Positions 25,795-33,690 of a stretch of 62,761 nucleotides of DNA are shown here, piece by piece. The notes below the pieces were generated by a model. It made no database searches and had not been told where the DNA came from. It was given only the letters and a program-made list of their open reading frames with translations. Within the stretch, counting starts at the first letter, position 1; each line of letters opens with the position of its first letter. Made by a program: the position numbers and the translations under genes. Source of the stretch: Alphaproteobacteria bacterium (GTDB lineage Bacteria > Pseudomonadota > Alphaproteobacteria > UBA828); contig SHWC01000008.1 in NCBI GenBank assembly GCA_009691045.1, positions 1 through 62,761 of the forward strand, read 5' to 3'.

Positions 25795-26790
25795 TTGCTC
25801 ATCATTCGCGGTCATGCCGGCCTAGCGCCGTCGCAACGAGGCGCTGTGGTTGCCATCGGTAATTTCGATGGCGTGCATCGTGGGCACCGCGCGGTGATCG
25901 AGGCAACCGCCGCGATCGCGCGGGCCGAACGGGCGCCGCTCGGCGTGCTGACCTTCGAGCCCCATCCGCGGGCGGTGCTCGGCGCGCCGGCCGCGCCCTT
26001 TCGCCTAACGCCCCTTCGAATCAAGGCGCACGCGTTCAAATCGCTCGGCGTCGAGCGGCTGCATCTCCTTCATTTCACGCGCGCGCTCGCGGCCAAGACG
26101 CCCGAACAATTCGTGCGCGAGGTGTTGATCGAGGGCGTTGGCGCCGAACATCTGGTGGTCGGTCAGGATTTTGCCTTCGGCAAGTCGCGGGCCGGCAATC
26201 CGGCGCTGCTGCGCCAGGTCGCCGGCGCGGCCGGGGTTGGCGTCACGGTGATTGCGCCGCAGGGCGAGGGCCAGGGCAAATATTCGTCGAGCGATGCGCG
26301 GCGCTTGGTCGGCGAGGGCAGGATCGCGGACGCCGCGCGCATTCTTGGCCGGTGGTTCGAGCTTGAGGGCCGCGTTGCCAAAGGCGATCAGCGCGGGCGC
26401 ACGCTCGGCTTCCCAACCGCGAATATCGGCCTGAAGGGCCTCTTGCACCCGGTGGCGGGGGTCTATGCGCTTTATGCCGGCGTCGATGGTGGGGCGGGCA
26501 CGGTCTGGCACAGAGCGGTTGGCAATCTCGGCAAACGCCCGACTTTCGCCGGGCAAGAAGAGCGGCTTGAAGTGCATTTGTTCGATTTCGCGGGCGACCT
26601 CTATGGCCGGCGCCTTTGCTTCCGCTTCGTCGCCAAATTACGCCCGGAACGAAAATTCGACGGGCTTGAGGCCTTGAAGGCGCAGATCGCGCTTGATTGT
26701 CGCGAGGCGCGCGCCATTCTCGCGCGCGAGCGGCCGGAGGGTCCGAGCCTCGAGCGCGCCGAGACCATGGTTGAGCAGGCTTCGACATGA
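25795..26790 (+). CDS. ribF: Bifunctional riboflavin kinase/FAD synthetase
   Basis: 331 residues from a TTG at 25795. The FAD synthetase N-domain has VVAIGNFDGVHRGHRAVIEA and VGQDFAFGKSRAGN. The kinase C-domain has GRTLGFPTANIGL, AVGNLGKRPTF and VHLFDFAGDLYGRRL. It makes FMN and FAD, needed by ETF and ETF-QO. It overlaps ileS by ATGA (26787-26790) and heads a ribF-ileS-lspA-DUF3035 run. Confidence 0.94.
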   Translation: MLIIRGHAGLAPSQRGAVVAIGNFDGVHRGHRAVIEATAAIARAERAPLGVLTFEPHPRAVLGAPAAPFRLTPLRIKAHAFKSLGVERLHLLHFTRALAAKTPEQFVREVLIEGVGAEHLVVGQDFAFGKSRAGNPALLRQVAGAAGVGVTVIAPQGEGQGKYSSSDARRLVGEGRIADAARILGRWFELEGRVAKGDQRGRTLGFPTANIGLKGLLHPVAGVYALYAGVDGGAGTVWHRAVGNLGKRPTFAGQEERLEVHLFDFAGDLYGRRLCFRFVAKLRPERKFDGLEALKAQIALDCREARAILARERPEGPSLERAETMVEQAST

Positions 26791-29660
26791 CGACCGATTA
26801 CAAAGCCACTGTATTCCTGCCGCGTACGGCGTTCGCCATGAAGGCCGATTTGCCGAAGCGCGAGCCTGAGTTCCTCGCCCTCTGGGAGCGCTTGGGTCTT
26901 TATCAGCGGTTGCGGGCGGACTCGAAGGGGCGCGAGAAATTCGTGCTGCATGATGGCCCGCCCTATGCCAATGGCCATCTCCATATCGGCCACGCGCTGA
27001 ATAAGATTTTGAAGGACGTCATCGTTCGCTCGCAGCAAATGCTCGGCAAGGATGCCGTCTATGTGCCGGGTTGGGATTGCCATGGCCTGCCGATCGAATG
27101 GCAGATCGAACAAAATTATCGCAAGGCCGGCAAAGACAAAGACGCCGTGCCGGTGCCGCAATTCCGTGCCGAGTGCCGCGCCTTCGCCGAACATTGGATC
27201 GATGTGCAGAGGGCCGAGTTCAAGCGCCTCGGCATCATCGGCGATTGGGAGAATCCGTATACGACGATGAGCCGCGATGCCGAGGCGCAGATCGTGCGCG
27301 AGGTCGGCAAGTTTCTGGTCAATGGCAGCCTCTATCGCGGCAAGCGACCGGTGATGTGGTCGGTCGTGGAAAAGACCGCGCTCGCCGAGGCCGAGGTCGA
27401 ATATCACGATCACAATTCGACGACGATTTGGGTGCGCTTCAAGGTGATCAAGCCGGGCGCGCCGGCGCTCGATGGCGCGTCGGTCTTGATTTGGACGACG
27501 ACGCCTTGGACCATTCCGGGCAATCGCGCGATCGCCTATGGGCCTTCGATCGCGTATCAGGTGATCGCGATTGAGGCGGTGGCGGAAGGCAGTCTCGCGC
27601 GCGTGGGCGAAAAGCTCGTGGTCGCGGCGGAATTGCTTGGCCAGATCGCGAAAGATCTCAAGATCGAGCGCTACAAGGTGGTGGCGGGCGAGGTGCCGGG
27701 AGCGGCGCTCGCCGAAACCTTGTGTGCGCATCCTTGGCGCGGCAAGGGCTATGAGTTCGATGTGCCACTCTTGTCCGGCGATCATGTCACGATCGAGCAG
27801 GGCACTGGTTTCGTGCATACCGCGCCCGGCCATGGCGCGGAGGATTTTGAAGTCGTGCGCCTGCACAATGCGGGTGCCGCGGTCAAAGCCGGTCAGAAGA
27901 ACCGCATCGAGGTGCCCGATACGGTCGACGATGGCGGCAGCTTTTTGCCGCTGGTACCGTTGGTCGCGGGCCTTCATGTGTTCAAGGCCGACGAACGGGT
28001 CGCCGAGCTTCTGGCCGAGGTCGGGGCGCTGGCCGCCAAGGGCAAACTGACGCATTCCTATCCGCACTCCTGGCGCTCCAAGGCCCCGCTGATTTTTCGC
28101 GCCACGCCGCAATGGTTCATCTCAATGTCGACGACGGGCTTGCGCGAAACCGCGTTGGCCGCGATCGACCAGGTGCGGTGGGTGCCGGCCTCGGGCCGCC
28201 AACGCATTCGCGCCATGATCGAACAGCGCCCCGATTGGGTGATCTCGCGCCAACGCATTTGGGGCGTGCCGATCACCGTCTTCGTCGACAAGCAATCGGG
28301 CGAGCCTTTGCGCGACCCCAAGGTGGTAGAGCGCGTTGCCGAGGCGGTTCGTAAGGAGGGCGTCGAAGCGTGGTTCACCGCCGATCCGAAAGACTTTCTT
28401 GGGCCCGATTACGATGCCGCGCGGTTCGAGCGCGTCACAGATATTCTCGATGTCTGGTTCGAATCGGGGTCGAGCCACGCCTTCGTGCTCGAGCAGCGGC
28501 CCGACCTTGCGTGGCCGGCCTCGCTTTATCTCGAAGGCTCGGACCAGCATCGCGGCTGGTTCCATTCCTCGTTGCTTGAATCATGCGGCACACGCGGCCG
28601 CGCGCCCTATGAAGCGGTGCTGACGCACGGTTTCGTGGTCGATGGCGAAGGGCGCAAAATGTCGAAATCGCTCGGCAATGTGGTGGCGCCGCAGACCGTG
28701 ATCGACCAATACGGCGCCGATATCTTGCGGCTTTGGGTCGTTAGCACCGACTATTCCGACGACCTTCGCATCAGTCAGGATATTTTACGCTATCAGGCCG
28801 ATTCCTATCGACGGTTGCGCAATACCTTGCGGTATCTCTTGGGAAGCCTCGAAGGCTTCAGCGAGGCCGAGCGCCTGCCGGTGGCCGAAATGCCGCCGCT
28901 TGAGCGCTATGTTCTGCACCGCCTCAACCGCCTTGATGCCGATTTGTGCGGTCGGTTGGAGGCGTTCGACTTCCATACCATCTTCAGCACGCTGCATAAT
29001 TTTTGCGCGGTTGAATTGTCGGCGCTCTATTTCGACATTCGGAAAGATTCGCTCTATTGTGATCGGCGCGATTCAAAGCGCCGGCGCGCGGTGCGAACCG
29101 TGCTCGACCATTTGTTCGGTTTTCTGACCGCCTGGTTCGCGCCGCTTATTCCGTTCACCGCGGAGGAAGCCTGGCGCACACGCCATAACGCGCCGGATGA
29201 GAGCGTTCATCGCCGTGGCTTTCCTGTTATTCCTGAGGCGTGGCGCGACGATGCGCTGGCCGGGAAGATGGAAAAATTGCTCGGCGTTCGACGCGTGATC
29301 ACCAAGGCGCTTGAGCTCGCGCGCGCGGAAAAGAAGATTGGCGCCTCGCTTGAGGCATGGCCGGAATTGTTCATCGACGAGGGGTATGGCGACGTGCTCA
29401 ATCTGCCGGGGCTCACTTTGCCCGAGCTTGGCATCATGTCGGGTGTCGTCGTGCGTCCCTTTGCCGAGGCCAAGGGCGAAAGCGGGCTTGAAACCCTGCC
29501 CGATGTGCCGGGTGTCGCGGTGCGCTTCAAGCCCTCGCCGCACTCGAAGTGCGGGCGTTGTTGGCAGCTTGTGCCCGATGTCGGTCAGAATGCGGCCCAC
29601 GCCGATTTGTGTGGCCGGTGCGCCGATGCGGTCGATGCGTTTCGTGCCGCGGCCGAATAG
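26787..29660 (+). CDS. ileS: Isoleucine--tRNA ligase
   Basis: 957 residues. The class I motif is PYANGHLHIGHALNKILKD near residue 60. GWDCHGLPIEW follows. The KMSKS motif is GRKMSKSLGNVV. The C-terminal Zn finger shows CGRCWQLVP and LCGRC, as in type-1 (mupirocin-sensitive type) bacterial IleRS. Coupled to ribF by a 4-base overlap and followed by lspA, a common bacterial arrangement. Confidence 0.97.
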   Translation: MTTDYKATVFLPRTAFAMKADLPKREPEFLALWERLGLYQRLRADSKGREKFVLHDGPPYANGHLHIGHALNKILKDVIVRSQQMLGKDAVYVPGWDCHGLPIEWQIEQNYRKAGKDKDAVPVPQFRAECRAFAEHWIDVQRAEFKRLGIIGDWENPYTTMSRDAEAQIVREVGKFLVNGSLYRGKRPVMWSVVEKTALAEAEVEYHDHNSTTIWVRFKVIKPGAPALDGASVLIWTTTPWTIPGNRAIAYGPSIAYQVIAIEAVAEGSLARVGEKLVVAAELLGQIAKDLKIERYKVVAGEVPGAALAETLCAHPWRGKGYEFDVPLLSGDHVTIEQGTGFVHTAPGHGAEDFEVVRLHNAGAAVKAGQKNRIEVPDTVDDGGSFLPLVPLVAGLHVFKADERVAELLAEVGALAAKGKLTHSYPHSWRSKAPLIFRATPQWFISMSTTGLRETALAAIDQVRWVPASGRQRIRAMIEQRPDWVISRQRIWGVPITVFVDKQSGEPLRDPKVVERVAEAVRKEGVEAWFTADPKDFLGPDYDAARFERVTDILDVWFESGSSHAFVLEQRPDLAWPASLYLEGSDQHRGWFHSSLLESCGTRGRAPYEAVLTHGFVVDGEGRKMSKSLGNVVAPQTVIDQYGADILRLWVVSTDYSDDLRISQDILRYQADSYRRLRNTLRYLLGSLEGFSEAERLPVAEMPPLERYVLHRLNRLDADLCGRLEAFDFHTIFSTLHNFCAVELSALYFDIRKDSLYCDRRDSKRRRAVRTVLDHLFGFLTAWFAPLIPFTAEEAWRTRHNAPDESVHRRGFPVIPEAWRDDALAGKMEKLLGVRRVITKALELARAEKKIGASLEAWPELFIDEGYGDVLNLPGLTLPELGIMSGVVVRPFAEAKGESGLETLPDVPGVAVRFKPSPHSKCGRCWQLVPDVGQNAAHADLCGRCADAVDAFRAAAE

Positions 29661-29693
29661 ACGCGTGGCCATCCAAACGGGCGGGGCCGCCGC

Positions 29694-30164
29694 GTGATCA
29701 AACTCGGTCTGCCCATCGCAGCCATCGTCATCGTGCTCGACCAGTTGACCAAGTGGCTTGCCCGCGACGCGCTGTGGGATCCGCCCAGCCGGGTTGAGGT
29801 TTTTTCCTTCTTCAATTTGGTCGCGGTCGAAAACCACGGCATCAGCTTTGGGATGCTGGAAAGCGATTCCGGCTTCGGTCCCTGGTTGATTGCTGGGGTT
29901 GCGCTTGCGATTGCCGCGGCGCTGGTGGTTTGGCTGGCGCGAACCAAGCGACATCTGCCGGCCATCGCGCTTGGGCTCATTGTTGGCGGCGCGGTCGGCA
30001 ATGTGATCGATCGGGCACGCCTGGGCTGGGTGATCGACTTCATCGATCTCCACGTGGGCGATTATCATTGGCCGGCGTTCAATATCGCGGATGCTGGAAT
30101 CACGGTCGGTGTGGGTCTTCTGTTGATCGACGCCTTGTTCCGACCGAGCCGCCCTGCTAGATAA
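29694..30164 (+). CDS. lspA: Lipoprotein signal peptidase
   Basis: 156 residues from a GTG at 29694. Four membrane helices are predicted by eye. The aspartic protease residues lie in GGAVGNVIDRARLGWVIDFI and FNIADAGITVGV. VLDQLTKWLARDAL is the N-terminal family motif. It removes signal peptides from prolipoproteins; the next gene encodes one. Confidence 0.96.
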   Translation: MIKLGLPIAAIVIVLDQLTKWLARDALWDPPSRVEVFSFFNLVAVENHGISFGMLESDSGFGPWLIAGVALAIAAALVVWLARTKRHLPAIALGLIVGGAVGNVIDRARLGWVIDFIDLHVGDYHWPAFNIADAGITVGVGLLLIDALFRPSRPAR

Positions 30165-30170
30165 GAGAGT

Positions 30171-30764
30171 ATGCAGTCTGTGAAATTGCCCTTTGGCGGT
30201 CGGGCGTTCCGAGCGCTGGCCGTGATGCTGGTCGGGGGCGGATTCCTGCTCGCGATGAATGCCTGCGAGGGCATTAAGGGCTCGCTAGGCCTGTCGAAAT
30301 CGTCACCCGACGAGTTCGCGGTCGTGCCGAGTCTGCCATTGTCGGTGCCGCCCGATTTCCAATTGCGGCCGCCGGGCACCGGTGGGCCGGGCCTGCAAGA
30401 GCGCCCGGTGCGTGAAAAAGCGGCGGAAAGCGTGTTTGGCGCCGAAGCCGGTCAGGGCGCCGAGCCCGATGTCGGGTTCGCGCAGGGCGAAGCGGCGCTG
30501 CTTCGATCCGCCGGCGCCACCACCATCGAGCCCAATATCCGCGACGTTATCGATCGCGAGTTCTCGATTTATGCTAAAAATGATCAAGGCTTCCTGACCA
30601 ATCTGATGTTTTGGCGCGCCGAGCCGGAGCCAGGCGAGCCTTTGGATCCAAACGCCGAGGCCAAGCGCCTGAAAGAAAATGCGGCGCTCGGCAAGCCGGT
30701 GACCGAAGGCGAAACGCCGGTCATCAAGCGGCGTGAAAAAGGCATGCTGGAAGGCATCTTCTAG
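30171..30764 (+). CDS. DUF3035 lipoprotein
   Basis: 197 residues. An N-terminal hydrophobic segment ends at a lipobox-like AMNAC (about residue 32). SSPDEFAVVPSLPLSVPPDF followed by LRPP is the DUF3035 hallmark. The rest is acidic and low in hydrophobic residues. DUF3035 proteins are conserved in alphaproteobacteria between lspA and M16 peptidase genes; function unknown. It begins six bases after lspA. Confidence 0.85.
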   Translation: MQSVKLPFGGRAFRALAVMLVGGGFLLAMNACEGIKGSLGLSKSSPDEFAVVPSLPLSVPPDFQLRPPGTGGPGLQERPVREKAAESVFGAEAGQGAEPDVGFAQGEAALLRSAGATTIEPNIRDVIDREFSIYAKNDQGFLTNLMFWRAEPEPGEPLDPNAEAKRLKENAALGKPVTEGETPVIKRREKGMLEGIF

Positions 30765-30866
30765 GCTGACTACCTGTTTTCAGTCGATTTCCCCGTCGGG
30801 GCTCCCGATCATCACAGCCTTTCCCCCCAGATTAATTCGGTTTCACCCGTCTTGCCGACCATTGCG

Positions 30867-30881
30867 TTAACTATACTTAAC
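30867..30881 (+). promoter_or_regulatory. TTAA-N6-TTAAC element (possible CtrA-type site)
   Basis: Two TTAA half-sites with a 6-base spacer, in the 223-base gap before the M16 genes. The CtrA consensus has a 7-base spacer, so the match is imperfect. TATACT inside it could serve as a -10 box. Confidence 0.3.
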
Positions 30882-30987
30882 GATCTGCGGCCGCACGCTA
30901 ATGGCGCCATGGGGTGGCGCTTTGTCGCATGCGGCACGATGGCGCAGCGCGACGGTGTCGCGTGATGACAGTCGAAGGGAATAGCGG

Positions 30988-32340
30988 ATGAAACGGGCTT
31001 TTGGTTTCGGTGTTATCGCGAGTCTCGTTGCGTTCGTCTTGCTGTTGTTGCCGGCTGCGCCAGTGCGCGCCGAATTGTTTCCGGCCGAGAGCTTCATGCT
31101 CGCGAATGGCATGCAGGTTGTTGTGCTGCCGAACCATCGGGCGCCGGTTGTCGTGCATATGGTTTGGTATCGCGTCGGCGCGGCCGATGATCCGCCCGGT
31201 AAATCAGGGGGCGCGCATTTCCTCGAACATCTGATGTTCAAGGGCACGGCCAAACATGGGCCGGGTGAATTCTCGCGAATGGTCGCAGACAATGGCGGTT
31301 CGGAAAACGCGTTCACCTCGGCTGACTACACCGGATATTTCCAAAAGGTCGCGCGCGATCGGCTCGAGATGGTGATGGAATTGGAAGCCGATCGGATGCG
31401 CAATCTGATCCTTACCGACGCCGTCATCACGCCCGAGCGGCAGGTCATCATCGAAGAGCGCAATAGCCGAATCGACAACGATCCCTCGGCGCTCCTGCAG
31501 GAGCAGATGGAGGCCGCGCTCTATGTGCGTCATCCCTTCGGCTCGCCCAATATCGGCTGGCGCGTTGAAATGGAGGGGCTCGATCGGGAGACCGCGTTGA
31601 GCGTTTATCGCCAGTATTACGCGCCGGACAATGCGATCCTGATTGTCGCGGGCGATATCACGGCAGCTGAATTGAAGCCGCTAGCCGAAAAATACTATGG
31701 TGTTATCAAACCCAGCGGCATTGAGGCGCGTCAACGCCTGGCTGAGCCGACGCCCTTGGCCGAGCGCCGCGTCATTTTGCGTGATGCGCGTGTTACCCAG
31801 CCCTCCTTGATGCGTGCTTATTTGGCGCCAAGCGCCGCCTCGAACGACCGTGAAACGGCGACCGCGCTTTCAGTGTTGTCGGATATTCTCGGCAGCAACA
31901 CGACGAGCCGGCTCTATCGCTCGCTCACCGTCGAACAGAAAAAGGCGACCTATGCTGGATCGAGCTATGACTCGCTCGCGCTCGATTGGTCGGGCTTCTA
32001 TGTTTATGCGGCGCCGCTGCCTGAAACGTCGATGACCGAGCTCGAAGTGGCGCTTGATGCCGCGATTGCCGATCTTTTGAAAAACGGCGTTACTGAGACT
32101 GAACTTAAAGAATCGGTGACGCGCATGAAGGCGCGCGCGATCTATGCGCTCGACGACCCCCAGGCGATCGCCAATATTTTTGGGTCGGTGCTCGCGATCG
32201 GCCTTACCGTTGATGACATCCAAAATTGGCCCATGCGTCTTGATGCGGTGACGGTGGACAGGATCAACGCCGCGGCGCGCGCGATTCTGAAGCTGGAGCG
32301 TTCGGTCACGGGGCAACTCCTGCCCAAGACGGAGGGCTAG
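30988..32340 (+). CDS. M16 metallopeptidase, catalytic subunit
   Basis: 450 residues. A signal peptide (residues 1-26, ending near VRA) sends it to the periplasm. The inverted zinc motif HxxEH is in GGAHFLEHLMFKGTAKHG, with the distal Glu in the ENAFTSADYTGYF to MELEADRM stretch. It is followed after 3 bases by a second M16 protein lacking HxxEH. Such pairs (for example in Sphingomonas sp. A1, and MPP in mitochondria) form heterodimers with one catalytic and one substrate-binding subunit. The physiological substrate is unknown. Confidence 0.93.
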   Translation: MKRAFGFGVIASLVAFVLLLLPAAPVRAELFPAESFMLANGMQVVVLPNHRAPVVVHMVWYRVGAADDPPGKSGGAHFLEHLMFKGTAKHGPGEFSRMVADNGGSENAFTSADYTGYFQKVARDRLEMVMELEADRMRNLILTDAVITPERQVIIEERNSRIDNDPSALLQEQMEAALYVRHPFGSPNIGWRVEMEGLDRETALSVYRQYYAPDNAILIVAGDITAAELKPLAEKYYGVIKPSGIEARQRLAEPTPLAERRVILRDARVTQPSLMRAYLAPSAASNDRETATALSVLSDILGSNTTSRLYRSLTVEQKKATYAGSSYDSLALDWSGFYVYAAPLPETSMTELEVALDAAIADLLKNGVTETELKESVTRMKARAIYALDDPQAIANIFGSVLAIGLTVDDIQNWPMRLDAVTVDRINAAARAILKLERSVTGQLLPKTEG

Positions 32341-32343
32341 GCC

Positions 32344-33690
32344 ATGCGGTGGTTTGCCAAACGCCCTGTCTCGGCCGCCCTCGCATTGATTGTTCTGGTG
32401 CTCGGTATGGCGAGCGCGATGCCCGCCAGCGCCACGACCATGGTTGAAGAAATCAAAACGCCAAAGGGTTTCACCCTTTGGTATGTCCGGGAGGCGACGA
32501 TCCCGGTGATTTCGCTGCAACTCTATTTCAAGGGCGGCGCGGCGCTCGATCCGGCCGGGAAAAATGGTTTGGCGCGCTTCGCCTCGAGCCTGTTCGATGA
32601 GGGGGCCGGCGATCTCGATTCGCAAACCTTTCAGCGCCGCATCACCAATTTGGCGATCGGCCTGAAGTTCGACGCCGGGCTCGATTCTTTTTCCGTCGAT
32701 CTGCAGACGTTGACCGAGAACCGCGAGGAGGCATTTCAATTGGCGGGGCTCGCGCTTTCATCACCGCGCTTCGATCAAGATGCTGTTGAGCGCGTGCGGG
32801 CGCAGTTCCTTCATATTATTCGCGAGGGCGAACAAGACCCGGCTAAGCGTTCCGCGCAAGGCTGGTTTCGCGAGGCCTTTGGCGATCATCCCTATGCCGC
32901 GCCGAGCGATGGCACCAAAGCGAGCATCACAAGTATCACCATCGATGATCTCAAGGTCTTCGCGCGGGATCGCCTGGCGCGCGACAATGTGGTGATTGGT
33001 GCGTCAGGCGATGTGTCATCGGACGAAATCGCACGGCTGGTCGATTTGGTGCTTGGCAAGCTACCGGAGAAGGCCGTCGCGGCGACGCTGCCCGACGTCG
33101 CATTGCCGGCAGCCGGTCTCATGCGGATCGAACAACTTGATGTGCCGCAAAGCGTGGTCTCGTTTGGGCTCAATGGGTTTAAGCGTGATAACCCCGATTT
33201 TTATGCCGCCTATGTGATGAACCATGTGCTGGGTGGCGGCGGTTTCACGTCGCGGCTCTATGCCGAGGTGCGTGAAAAGCGCGGCCTTGCCTATTCGGTC
33301 TATAGCTATTTGCAGCCGATGCGGGCGGCGGGCCTTTTTATGGGTGGTGTTGCGACGCAAAATGACCGAGTGGCCGAATCGATTGCGCTCATTCGGGCCG
33401 AAATCGCGCGCATGGCAAAGGATGGCGTGACCGAGGCGGAGCTCGCGGCGGCCAAGCGCCATCTCACCGGCGCCTTTCCGCTTAATTTCGATACGGGCGA
33501 CCAGATTGCCGACATGCTGGTTGGCATGCAGGTGGATCGCCTGGGCATCGATTATTTCGTGAAACGTAATGCGTATCTCAACGCTGTAACGGTCGCGGAT
33601 GTCGCACGCGTCGCCAAACAATTGCTCGATCCGGAAAAGCTGGTCATCGTCGTTGCGGGAAATCCGGTTGGGCTCGTTGCGACGCCCTAG
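32344..33690 (+). CDS. M16 family protein, non-catalytic partner
   Basis: 448 residues, with an N-terminal signal peptide (about 1-30). The zinc motif is lost: the matching stretch reads LARFASSLFDEGAGD. The C-terminal R/Y motif used for substrate binding is kept in GGFTSRLYAEVREKRGLAYSV. It is therefore the expected partner of the preceding HxxEH protein. Its stop overlaps the stop of the convergent ligase-fusion gene by four bases. Confidence 0.9.
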   Translation: MRWFAKRPVSAALALIVLVLGMASAMPASATTMVEEIKTPKGFTLWYVREATIPVISLQLYFKGGAALDPAGKNGLARFASSLFDEGAGDLDSQTFQRRITNLAIGLKFDAGLDSFSVDLQTLTENREEAFQLAGLALSSPRFDQDAVERVRAQFLHIIREGEQDPAKRSAQGWFREAFGDHPYAAPSDGTKASITSITIDDLKVFARDRLARDNVVIGASGDVSSDEIARLVDLVLGKLPEKAVAATLPDVALPAAGLMRIEQLDVPQSVVSFGLNGFKRDNPDFYAAYVMNHVLGGGGFTSRLYAEVREKRGLAYSVYSYLQPMRAAGLFMGGVATQNDRVAESIALIRAEIARMAKDGVTEAELAAAKRHLTGAFPLNFDTGDQIADMLVGMQVDRLGIDYFVKRNAYLNAVTVADVARVAKQLLDPEKLVIVVAGNPVGLVATP

